Assembly (NCBI GenBank): GCA_016929875.1
Contig: JAFGHZ010000019.1
Span: 1-7,705 of the forward strand
Reading direction: 5' to 3'
Source of the DNA: Dehalococcoidales bacterium
GTDB taxonomy: Bacteria > Chloroflexota > Dehalococcoidia > Dehalococcoidales > Fen-1064
DNA length: 7,705 nucleotides
Below are positions 1-5,101 of this stretch, piece after piece (within the stretch, counting starts at the first letter, position 1; each line of letters opens with the position of its first letter). The notes beneath the pieces were generated by a model, which saw only the letters and a list, made by a program, of their open reading frames with translations, was not told where the DNA came from and did no database searches. The position numbers and the translations under genes were made by a program.

Positions 1-450
1 ACGGCGACTATCGATTGTGCCGCCGCGCGGGACACCTATCTGAAAGAATCGGGACGCTACGTGCCCATTATCACCGATGGCGGTTTCAAAAAGGGCGGCG
101 ATATCTGTAAAGCAGTCGCGGCCGGTGCCGACGGCGTGATGATAGGTTCTGTTTTCGCCCAGGCAAAAGAAGCCCCGGGCCATGGTTATCACTGGGGAAT
201 GTCGACGCCCCATTCTTCATTACCGAGGGGCACTCGCATCAAGGTGAATACGGTGTCGTCGCTGGAGCAGATTTTGTTCGGACCGACCTCCGTTACCGAC
301 GGCACTCAGAACTTTGTCGGCGCGTTGAAGATTGCGATGGGCTTCTGCGGCGCGGCGAATATTTCCGAAATGCACAAGGCGGAAATGGTGATTGCCCCGT
401 CGATTACCACCGAGGGCAAATCCTGGCAGATGGCGCAAGCCAGAAAATAG
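1..450 (+). CDS. guaB3: IMP dehydrogenase family protein, GuaB3 type (3' part, 5' end outside window)
   Basis: The first 149 residues visible are the C-terminal end of a TIM barrel from the IMP dehydrogenase/GMP reductase family. Seen directly: the phosphate-binding segment with DGG at residues 26-28 and GGDI at 32-35, then AAGADGVMIGS around 40-50, followed by EAPG and a HWGM/LPRG segment. The tail, with LEQILFGP, DGTQN and VGAL, matches the C-terminus I know from GuaB3 proteins of Actinobacteria and Chloroflexi rather than classical GuaB, which has a different flap and C-terminus. The catalytic cysteine loop and any CBS domains would lie upstream and cannot be judged. Family members bind a purine nucleotide and NAD(P) in the cytoplasm; GuaB3 may act as an IMP dehydrogenase, but its role is not settled in every lineage. 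The gene ends in TAG and converges on the unknown gene at 492-1226 with a 41-nt gap. Confidence is high for the family and moderate for the GuaB3 subtype. Confidence 0.85.
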   Translation, partial: TATIDCAAARDTYLKESGRYVPIITDGGFKKGGDICKAVAAGADGVMIGSVFAQAKEAPGHGYHWGMSTPHSSLPRGTRIKVNTVSSLEQILFGPTSVTDGTQNFVGALKIAMGFCGAANISEMHKAEMVIAPSITTEGKSWQMAQARK

Positions 451-468
451 CTTCTGCCGACATCGGAT

Positions 469-505
469 AAAAAACAAAAGAGGACGAGTTTTTACTCGTC
501 CTCTT
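469..505 (-). terminator. Intrinsic terminator overlapping the stop codon of the 492-1226 gene
   Basis: There is a perfect 12-bp stem, 478-489 paired with 494-505, with a 4-nt loop. Read on the minus strand it is followed by TTGTTTTTT (477-469), a proper U-tract. The upstream arm is the last codons of the minus-strand gene (Glu-Asp-Glu) and the stop TAA begins at the loop. On the plus strand the sequence after the stem is CTTCTTCTTC, so termination of the GuaB3 gene by the same hairpin would be weaker. Confidence 0.8.
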
Positions 506-1226
506 CTTCTTCGGGTTCTTCCGGTTCCGGAGCGACACGCGGGATTAAAGCCATCGCGCTGTCTTTTTTCCGTCGTAATGGAAACGGCAGGGCATCGATA
601 GTTTTCCGCAGTCCCTGGAGCACTGCCTCTGCCGGTTCGCTTTCTACCGTGACCATGACGCCGCTGACGCCTGCTTCCCATATGAGGCGGAGTTCATTTC
701 CGCTGATGCCGGGAGCTATTTCTACCAGCAAGGGTTTGTTCAGCAGGGCGGCAAAGCGCTGGACCAGCATCAGTCTTTGCCAGTTGAACGCCAGTTTGGC
801 TTCCGCTCCTTCCGACAGTAAGACCGCATCTACCGGCAGTTCGTTCACGGTGCGTAACAGGGTATCGGATATCGATGGTTCGATGCGGAGTATTTTACCG
901 AGTTTATTGTCGGACGGCAGGACATCTCCGTTTGTCGGGATAATGATGAAATCCGCATTGGTTTTTACTACCTGCTCGACCTCTTTTACATTGCCGAGGG
1001 CAAGCCATACTCCCTGCGTAATCTCGCTTGCATTAACCGCCGTCACCGGCAATACCAGCGCATCGGCCGCACCCAGCTGTTTTTTTGTCGGCTTTGTCCT
1101 GGCATCCCCAATCTTCGCTACCAATTGTATTCTGGGTCTTGTCAGCTCGGCTTTAGAAGTTACAAAACCCATCGATTTGGGAGGGCTCTGGAAAACCCCT
1201 TTCAGTCTTTCAGTAAATTTGCTCAT
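492..1226 (-). CDS. Uncharacterised soluble alpha/beta (TIM-barrel-like) protein with acidic C-terminal tail
   Basis: I do not recognise a named family for this 244-residue protein. It has no signal peptide and no membrane segment. It shows alternating hydrophobic strands and helices: LVLPV (57-61), FIIIP (93-97), DAVLL (133-137), LLVEIAPGISGNELRLIWEA (166-185) and VSGVMVTV (187-194). The spacing and the Gly-Ile-Ser/Glu-Ala-Gly-Val pattern near 173-187 resemble the last strands of a phosphate-binding TIM barrel, but the chain is short for a full barrel. The final dozen residues are almost all Glu, Asp and Pro. The ATG at 1226 is preceded by a modest AAAGG-type ribosome site, and a TATAAT box lies 34 nt upstream of the start. 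The gene is tail-to-tail with GuaB3 and divergent from the XRE regulator. The opposite-strand reading frame over 649-1254 is treated as a shadow. The gene is very likely real; its function is unknown. Confidence 0.75.
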   Translation of the reverse strand: MSKFTERLKGVFQSPPKSMGFVTSKAELTRPRIQLVAKIGDARTKPTKKQLGAADALVLPVTAVNASEITQGVWLALGNVKEVEQVVKTNADFIIIPTNGDVLPSDNKLGKILRIEPSISDTLLRTVNELPVDAVLLSEGAEAKLAFNWQRLMLVQRFAALLNKPLLVEIAPGISGNELRLIWEAGVSGVMVTVESEPAEAVLQGLRKTIDALPFPLRRKKDSAMALIPRVAPEPEEPEEEEDE

Positions 1227-1259
1227 CTTTTCTGCCTTTCTCAGTACTATCTAACACTC

Positions 1260-1265
1260 ATTATA
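1260..1265 (-). promoter_or_regulatory. Candidate -10 box for the 492-1226 gene
   Basis: A perfect TATAAT on the minus strand begins 34 nt upstream of the ATG, giving a leader of roughly 25-30 nt. No hexamer close to TTGACA sits 16-18 nt further upstream (the best fit is poor), so either the promoter depends on an activator or the match is chance in AT-rich DNA. Confidence 0.35.
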
Positions 1266-1400
1266 CGATTGTAGGAAAAAATACCTATAAATTCAAGGCA
1301 AAAGTGCTGTTATTTGACTATCCCACGCCTGATTCAAAAAAAATAATTGACTATTTTGTCGATTTTTAATGATTATTTTATGACCTGTTTGTATTTTTAT

Positions 1401-1429
1401 TTTACAATTATATTAGAGTTGGATATTAT
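1401..1429 (+). promoter_or_regulatory. Sigma-70-type promoter for the XRE regulator
   Basis: TTTACA at 1401-1406 and TATTAT at 1424-1429 are separated by exactly 17 nt, and each is one base from consensus. Transcription would begin near 1436, leaving a short leader that carries AAGGGG (1445-1450) 8 nt before the ATG at 1459. A second, weaker pair lies upstream: TTGACT at 1347-1352 with GATTAT at 1371-1376, spacer 18. Confidence 0.55.
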
Positions 1430-1458
1430 AACATAATTTTGATTAAGGGGTGATCTAG

Positions 1459-1848
1459 ATGAAGAACTATGACCGCAGCCCCGAGATGGGCAAGCTTCTC
1501 AGACAAAAGAGAAAATCTATTTCTCTGACCATCAGGGAAGTGGCGGCTAGCGCGGAAATATCGGCTTCGCATTTAAGTCGTATCGAGCAAGGTGACAGGT
1601 TCCCGTCCGCTTCGGTTTTGCGCAGGCTCGCCGAGCCCCTGGGCTTTGAAGAGACCGAGTTGATGATGCAAGCGGGTTATCTCTCGCCTGTCAAGTCCTC
1701 GGGAAGCGGGGCACAGAGCAAAAAATTGGACCCGTACGTTGCCAATGTCTTGAGCAATGAGCCGCTGGAGATACAGCGCGCTGTCATCCCTATCCTTACG
1801 ATTATCAAGCGTGTCATTACAGCGCAAACCCGTATCGAAAATTCTTAA
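1459..1848 (+). CDS. XRE/Cro-CI-family helix-turn-helix transcriptional regulator
   Basis: This 129-residue protein has an N-terminal XRE DNA-binding domain at about residues 10-66. Seen directly: LRQKRKSISLTIREVAASAEISASHLSRIEQG, the classic five-helix pattern with the recognition helix near SASHLSRIE (35-43), followed by RFPSASVLRRLAEPLGF. The remaining 60 residues have a basic/Ser-Gly linker (about 78-90) and a helical C-terminal segment, LEIQRAVIPILTIIKRVI, that may mediate dimerisation. There is no enzymatic or ligand-binding domain. The ATG follows a good ribosome site, AAGGGGTGA (1445-1453). The gene is monocistronic, bounded by its own promoter and terminator, and divergent from the 492-1226 gene. 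Autoregulation or control of the divergent neighbour through the shared 232-nt spacer is an inference. The family assignment is firm; the target is unknown. Confidence 0.9.
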   Translation: MKNYDRSPEMGKLLRQKRKSISLTIREVAASAEISASHLSRIEQGDRFPSASVLRRLAEPLGFEETELMMQAGYLSPVKSSGSGAQSKKLDPYVANVLSNEPLEIQRAVIPILTIIKRVITAQTRIENS

Positions 1849-1871
1849 AACTCAAAGTTGTTGATTTTGGG

Positions 1872-1911
1872 CCGGCTTACTCTGGTCGGATGCAGAGTAA
1901 GCCGGTTTTTT
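1872..1911 (+). terminator. Strong intrinsic terminator after the XRE regulator
   Basis: A perfect 12-bp stem pairs 1872-1883 with 1894-1905 around a 10-nt loop. It is GC-rich at the base (CCGG/CCGG) and followed directly by six T residues (1906-1911). It begins 23 nt after the regulator's stop codon. Confidence 0.92.
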
Positions 1912-1934
1912 GTTGCGGTACTACTTGCATTTGG

Positions 1935-1961
1935 TTGAAATTTATCATTGTGCAATATAAT
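1935..1961 (+). promoter_or_regulatory. Promoter-like site with no obvious gene behind it
   Basis: TTGAAA at 1935-1940 and a perfect TATAAT at 1956-1961 are separated by 15 nt, shorter than the usual 16-18. A start near 1968 would produce a transcript through the repeats and hairpins at 1983-2103. No convincing coding region follows before 2274. It may be chance, a small RNA promoter, or a distal promoter for the MaoC-like gene. Confidence 0.3.
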
Positions 1962-1982
1962 CGTACGTATTACATAACCCTG

Positions 1983-2037
1983 TCGACTGCGCTCAGGACA
2001 AGCGACCCACCCCATTCGACTTTGCTCAAGGGCAAGC
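1983..2037. repeat. Two degenerate copies of a 21-22-nt intergenic repeat
   Basis: Copy 1 (1983-2003) and copy 2 (2016-2037) share TCGACT, GCTCA and a closing CAAGC, with a few substitutions and one inserted base between them. Each copy is separated from its neighbours by C-rich sequence. The unit resembles TCGACTNNGCTCAGG-type sequences that I recall as dispersed intergenic repeats in some bacterial genomes, though that memory cannot be checked here. The copies lie between a terminator and two hairpins, in a region without genes. Confidence 0.5.
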
Positions 2038-2044
2038 CTCTTTA

Positions 2045-2067
2045 TCTCCTCCCATAAAGGGAGGAGA
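2045..2067. repeat. Perfect 9-bp inverted repeat (hairpin 1)
   Basis: TCTCCTCCC (2045-2053) pairs with GGGAGGAGA (2059-2067) across a 5-nt loop. The right arm looks like a Shine-Dalgarno sequence in the plus-strand RNA, but no start codon follows at a usable distance. There is no T-run on either side, so it is not a standard terminator. Confidence 0.6.
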
Positions 2068-2077
2068 AATAATAACG

Positions 2078-2103
2078 AGAGGAAGGGCGAATGCCCTTCC
2101 TCT
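2078..2103. repeat. Perfect 11-bp inverted repeat (hairpin 2)
   Basis: AGAGGAAGGGC (2078-2088) pairs with GCCCTTCCTCT (2093-2103) across the 4-nt loop GAAT. There is no clear T-tract on the plus strand; on the minus strand the flank CGTTATTATTT is only moderately T-rich. Together with hairpin 1 and the 1983-2037 repeats it forms a compact structured block. The remaining gene-free stretch, 2104-2190, shows only a weak hairpin at 2118-2136. Confidence 0.6.
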
Positions 2104-2190
2104 TCTGGAACTTCTACCTAATCCCATCGGATTTAGTAATTCCCAAACAAGAAACAACCAAAATTGAGCAGAACCTTTGTTACTTTATTA

Positions 2191-2219
2191 TTGAATAACG
2201 ATCGAGGAACTCTTATAAT
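2191..2219 (+). promoter_or_regulatory. Sigma-70-type promoter for the MaoC-like gene
   Basis: TTGAAT at 2191-2196 and a perfect TATAAT at 2214-2219 are separated by exactly 17 nt. The expected start is near 2226, giving a leader of about 48 nt that contains a short imperfect hairpin (2220-2244) and the ribosome site AGGGGA (2261-2266). Confidence 0.65.
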
Positions 2220-2273
2220 TGGAGTGACTCGCTGCGCGAATCCAGTTGTCAATACACGATAGGGGAAATAGCT

Positions 2274-3200
2274 ATGTACTTCGGGCCGTGGATACATTTG
2301 ACGATGGACGGGCCCCCGTTTGCCGAGAGAAAAGAAGAACGGGAGATAGTAGTCCGAAATCCCCGAACGTTGATACATAAAGACGAGACAGCCAGGAAGT
2401 TAGGTTTTAAAGGCGCTCTTATCGGCGGCCTGATGCTCGAAGCGATGGTTTTTCCTGCTATCGATGCGACTCTCGGACATCTCTGGTACGAAGGCGGTGC
2501 TTACAGCGTCAGACACAAAGTACCGGTGTATGCGGGGAAATCCAGGGCTGTCTGGGAGGAGGGCGCACCCGCTCACGGCGATATCCGCATGATTCGATTC
2601 TGGATTGAAAGCAAAGGGGGAGAAAAGACTGTCCCCGGCTGGGCATCTCTGGGGAAAAGAGGGGAGAAACCGGTGCCACCCTGGGAAAGACAGCCGTTAC
2701 CGCCTGTGCCGTCGCCGGAAGAGGATTTGATACCCGAGATAAAGGTCGGGGGGCCATTACGGTCGTATCAGGTTAGCTACGACGTGGAGGAAATTACCGA
2801 GCGCTTCGATAGGTCCAATAGTTCCAGCGGTTATAATTGGTGGCACCGGATTGCATCTCCCTGGGGACGTCCGATTGCTTCCGGTCTCGAGATAGCTGCC
2901 ATCGGTTATAAAGATACGGAATTTGTGCGTGCCACTTTCAAACCGCCGGGCACTTCGCGGTTTCGGACACCGATAGATGCCGGACATGATATCGTTATCT
3001 ACAGGCCGATGTTCGTAGGCCAGGTTTATAATGTGAACCACAGGATTTGCCACAAATGGCAAACGGAAAGCACCCTCTTCTTTGTTGACGAATATAAAGT
3101 CGATGACCTCGACAGGAACAATATTGCCGTCATGCGTGCATATACTGCGCACTTGATAAAAGACTTACAGCCAGCCGATAAATCGATTAAGAAGGCATAA
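2274..3200 (+). CDS. MaoC-like double hot-dog protein (acyl dehydratase/enoyl hydratase-like)
   Basis: This 308-residue cytoplasmic protein appears to hold two hot-dog domains joined by a proline-rich linker (about 120-160). Domain 1 carries NPRTLIHKDETARKLGFKG (29-47), which resembles the NPxHxDxxxAxxxGF stretch of MaoC/hydratase-2 proteins. Domain 2 carries GYNWWHRI (186-193), GRPIASGL (198-205) and YRPMFVGQVY (243-252), which matches the RPxxxGD stretch typical of these folds. His35 and His191 sit where the catalytic histidine is expected. The aspartate that normally precedes it (the GD of the motif) is not visible in either domain. The ATG at 2274 follows AGGGGA by 7 nt; an in-frame Met at residue 11 has no better ribosome site. 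Known relatives hydrate enoyl-CoA or dehydrate hydroxyacyl thioesters; whether this protein does either is uncertain. It converges on the SDR gene, with 42 nt between the stops. Confidence 0.65.
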   Translation: MYFGPWIHLTMDGPPFAERKEEREIVVRNPRTLIHKDETARKLGFKGALIGGLMLEAMVFPAIDATLGHLWYEGGAYSVRHKVPVYAGKSRAVWEEGAPAHGDIRMIRFWIESKGGEKTVPGWASLGKRGEKPVPPWERQPLPPVPSPEEDLIPEIKVGGPLRSYQVSYDVEEITERFDRSNSSSGYNWWHRIASPWGRPIASGLEIAAIGYKDTEFVRATFKPPGTSRFRTPIDAGHDIVIYRPMFVGQVYNVNHRICHKWQTESTLFFVDEYKVDDLDRNNIAVMRAYTAHLIKDLQPADKSIKKA

Positions 3201-3210
3201 CAGGCGTTTC

Positions 3211-3233
3211 TCCGATGGCAGCGGAAGTTTTTT
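3211..3233 (+). terminator. Weak candidate terminator after the MaoC-like gene
   Basis: A short stem, TCCG (3211-3214) with CGGA (3222-3225), extendable only through a mismatch, is followed by six T residues (3228-3233), all within 33 nt of the stop codon. It sits between two convergent genes. The T-run supports termination; the stem is too short to be confident. Confidence 0.35.
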
Positions 3234-3242
3234 GTGAGCGGG

Positions 3243-4037
3243 TTAAATGAGAAAGCCGCCGTCCACGATGAAAGTTTGCCCTGTCACATAGCTCGAAGCG
3301 TCCGATGCCAGGAAAATCATAGCATCCGCTATCTCTCTGGGAGTGCCGATACGCCCTGCAGGTATGAGTTTGAGAGTTTCTTCTTTCTGCTTTTTTGCCT
3401 CGGCTTCGCTTAATGTCTGATATTTGGAGTTAAGCAATCGGGTATCTATTAGACCGGGAGCTATCCCGTTTACCCGGATGTTGTATTTGGCCAGGTCCAG
3501 AGCCATGACCTTTGTTGCCATAATCACAGCGGCTTTGCTGATGGAATATACTCCGATATCGGGCTCCGGTTTATAACCGTCTACAGAGGAAACATTGATG
3601 ATTTTACCGCCACCGTGTTCTTTCATTACCCTGGCGGCCGCTTGACTGAGGAAGAAGAGCCCCTTCAAGTTCAGATTCATGATTGCGTCCCAGAGCTCTT
3701 CCTTTACATCCAGCACCGGCGTCATGTTGCTTGTACCGGCATTATTTACCAGTATATCAATTCGACCGAACCGGGCTACTACGGTTTCTACCAGACCTTT
3801 TATCTGGTCCGTGTGCCCGAGATGGGCAGAAACGGGCAGGGCATTCTGTCCGCATGCCTTTATTTCTTCCGCTACCTCTTCGAGGGTCGTAAGCCCTCTG
3901 TTAGGGGTATTTCTCGATACTATGGCTACATCCGCTCCGGCTTTCGCAAAGCCTATTGCCGTTGCGGCCCCGATTCCCCGATTAGCGCCCGTAACCAGTG
4001 CCACTTTACCTTTTAGAGAGAATTGCTGGATATCCAC
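3243..4037 (-). CDS. SDR-family NAD(P)-dependent oxidoreductase (FabG-like)
   Basis: This is a classical short-chain dehydrogenase/reductase of 264 residues with every hallmark in place: the dinucleotide loop TGANRGIG (16-23), NNAG (98-101), and the catalytic tetrad Asn123, Ser151, Tyr164 and Lys168 (YSISK). It also has the NGIAPG segment after the active site and the C-terminal VTGQTFIVDGGF that closes most FabG-like enzymes. Arg20 in the glycine loop and Arg42 after the second strand favour NADP(H), by family rule. It interconverts an alcohol and a ketone; the substrate cannot be read from sequence. The start is GTG, chosen because a near-perfect GGGGAGGT (4050-4043) lies just upstream and the usual N-terminal length results. 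It is the last gene of the minus-strand block, 94 nt after permease 2, and probably has its own promoter in that gap. Whether it is a biosynthetic ketoacyl reductase or a catabolic dehydrogenase is open. Confidence 0.93.
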   Translation of the reverse strand: MDIQQFSLKGKVALVTGANRGIGAATAIGFAKAGADVAIVSRNTPNRGLTTLEEVAEEIKACGQNALPVSAHLGHTDQIKGLVETVVARFGRIDILVNNAGTSNMTPVLDVKEELWDAIMNLNLKGLFFLSQAAARVMKEHGGGKIINVSSVDGYKPEPDIGVYSISKAAVIMATKVMALDLAKYNIRVNGIAPGLIDTRLLNSKYQTLSEAEAKKQKEETLKLIPAGRIGTPREIADAMIFLASDASSYVTGQTFIVDGGFLI

Positions 4038-4040
4038 AAT

Positions 4041-4050
4041 CTACCTCCCC
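4041..4050 (-). promoter_or_regulatory. Ribosome binding site that fixes the GTG start of the SDR gene
   Basis: On the minus strand the sequence reads GGGGAGGTAG, with the GGAGG core 6 nt before the GTG at 4037. No ATG lies nearby upstream in frame, so the near-consensus site settles the start. Confidence 0.8.
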
Positions 4051-4056
4051 TTCAAC

Positions 4057-4082
4057 TAATGGTTTTTGCCGACATACCATTA
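4057..4082. promoter_or_regulatory. Operator-like inverted repeat at the SDR promoter
   Basis: TAATGGT (4057-4063) and ACCATTA (4076-4082) are perfect inverted repeats with a 12-nt spacer. Symmetry continues partly inward (TTTT against ATGT). The repeat overlaps the -10 box at 4079-4084 and the expected transcription start, the usual place for a repressor. The related sequence TATACCAG occurs directly repeated at 4081-4088 and 4105-4112. Confidence 0.35.
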
Positions 4083-4087
4083 TACCA
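4079..4087 (-). promoter_or_regulatory. Extended -10 promoter for the SDR gene
   Basis: On the minus strand TGGTATAAT gives a perfect TATAAT (4084-4079) with the extended TG one base upstream. Extended -10 promoters can work without a good -35, and none is visible here. It would give a leader of about 35 nt before the GTG start, allowing the SDR to be expressed apart from the permeases. Confidence 0.45.
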
Positions 4088-4131
4088 GCTTGACTGTTAT
4101 CAGATATACCAGACCTGCGGTTGTGTTTCTG

Positions 4132-5094
4132 CTAATGAGGCTCAACGGATTTTTTAGCGGGCTTTAATTTTACATGTCTGTATCTGCCTGAACCGCCTTT
4201 GAGCCTGGGGTCCAGCAGGTCTCTCATTGAATCACCGAACATGTTAAAGGCATAGACTACTATCGATAAAGCAAGCCCCGGCCATAATGCCAGTGTGGGC
4301 ATCCTCGTCATATAATTACGTCCTTCCCAGCTCAACATGCCTCCCCAGCTCGGTGTTCCTATCGGTATCCCGAATCCGAGGAAGCTCAGGCTGGATTCGG
4401 TAAGAACTATGCCGCCGACACTTACCGTGAAGATGATGAGAATTGTCGGCATGATATTAGGTAAAATATGGTGCAGTACGGAATACCAGGTCGTAGCACC
4501 GATGGCCCTTCCCGCTTCCACATACATGTTCTCCTTGATTCCCATAACGGCACCGCGTACCAATCTCGAACCGCCAATACCAAAAAGTATGCCCATTACC
4601 ACCGTAATCTGTACGTAGCCACTGCCGACCAATGACATTATTGTCATCAGTAATAAAATACCGGGGAAACACATCCAGGCATCGATAAACCTCTGTACGA
4701 TCAAATCGAAAAGTCCGCCGATGAATCCGCTGAACATACCGATAATAGCGGAAACAGCCGTTGCCACTGCCGTCGCACTTACCCCGATAAATAACGTAAT
4801 TCGTGCCCCGTAAATCAGTCGGCTGAGTTCATCTCGACCGAGCTGGTCGGTACCGAGGATATGTTCAGGAGACGATGGCTGTAACCTTTCCGACAGATGT
4901 AGTTCTTGAGGGTCGTACGGTGCCAGAAGGGGAGCGAAGAGAGCAACGATAATCAACAACAGAATTATCACCGCACTGGCAGCCCCTAGCGGTTGTTTTT
5001 TCACCAATATCTTGATAAATCCCATAGCCCTGGCAAGCTTCTCCGGGGGCTTTCTTTGCTTTGTAACATGCTGGGTGACGTTCTTGTCCATCAT
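4132..5094 (-). CDS. ABC transporter permease, DppC/OppC type
   Basis: This 320-residue inner-membrane protein is one of the two channel subunits of a peptide/nickel/opine-class ABC importer. Features in order: a charged cytoplasmic N-terminus (1-35); TM1 with the OppC N-terminal pattern PLGAASAVIILLLIIVALFAPLLAPYDP (35-62); HILGTDQLGRD (78-88), diagnostic of DppC/OppC; then five further hydrophobic segments. The EAA loop that docks the ATPase is at about 193-213 (EAGRAIGATTWYSVLHHILPN). SLSFLGFGIPIGTPSWGGML (235-254) and DPRLKG (295-300) are also typical. The gene starts 7 nt after permease 1 stops, so the two are surely co-transcribed. Two ATGs are adjacent (5094 and 5091); AAAGGGA ends only 2-3 nt before the first, so the second may be used. 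The short basic C-terminal extension is not unusual. The substrate cannot be assigned, as no binding protein or ATPase is in view. Confidence 0.95.
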   Translation of the reverse strand: MMDKNVTQHVTKQRKPPEKLARAMGFIKILVKKQPLGAASAVIILLLIIVALFAPLLAPYDPQELHLSERLQPSSPEHILGTDQLGRDELSRLIYGARITLFIGVSATAVATAVSAIIGMFSGFIGGLFDLIVQRFIDAWMCFPGILLLMTIMSLVGSGYVQITVVMGILFGIGGSRLVRGAVMGIKENMYVEAGRAIGATTWYSVLHHILPNIMPTILIIFTVSVGGIVLTESSLSFLGFGIPIGTPSWGGMLSWEGRNYMTRMPTLALWPGLALSIVVYAFNMFGDSMRDLLDPRLKGGSGRYRHVKLKPAKKSVEPH

Positions 5095-5101
5095 ATTCCC
5101 T

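Noticed and set aside
500..536. GAA/TTC-rich low-complexity stretch as a microsatellite
   Set aside because: It simply encodes the Glu/Pro-rich tail of the 492-1226 protein.
220..681. 153-codon minus-strand frame across the GuaB3 end
   Set aside because: It is Arg-rich antisense to a conserved enzyme and runs through a strong terminator hairpin.
649..1254. 201-codon plus-strand frame over the unknown gene
   Set aside because: It is Ser/Thr-rich with no recognisable motif, has no ribosome site, and runs opposite a frame with regular alpha/beta pattern, a proper promoter side and a terminator.
1975..2110. CRISPR array from the repeated units
   Set aside because: There are only two degenerate units with a 12-nt spacer, no regular repeat-spacer pattern and no cas gene in the window.
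2133..2378. 81-codon minus-strand frame at the MaoC-like promoter
   Set aside because: It overlaps the promoter and first codons of a better gene, lacks a ribosome site, and has no protein-like features.
3615..4059. Plus-strand frames of 126-133 codons opposite the SDR
   Set aside because: They are antisense shadows of a gene with a complete catalytic tetrad.
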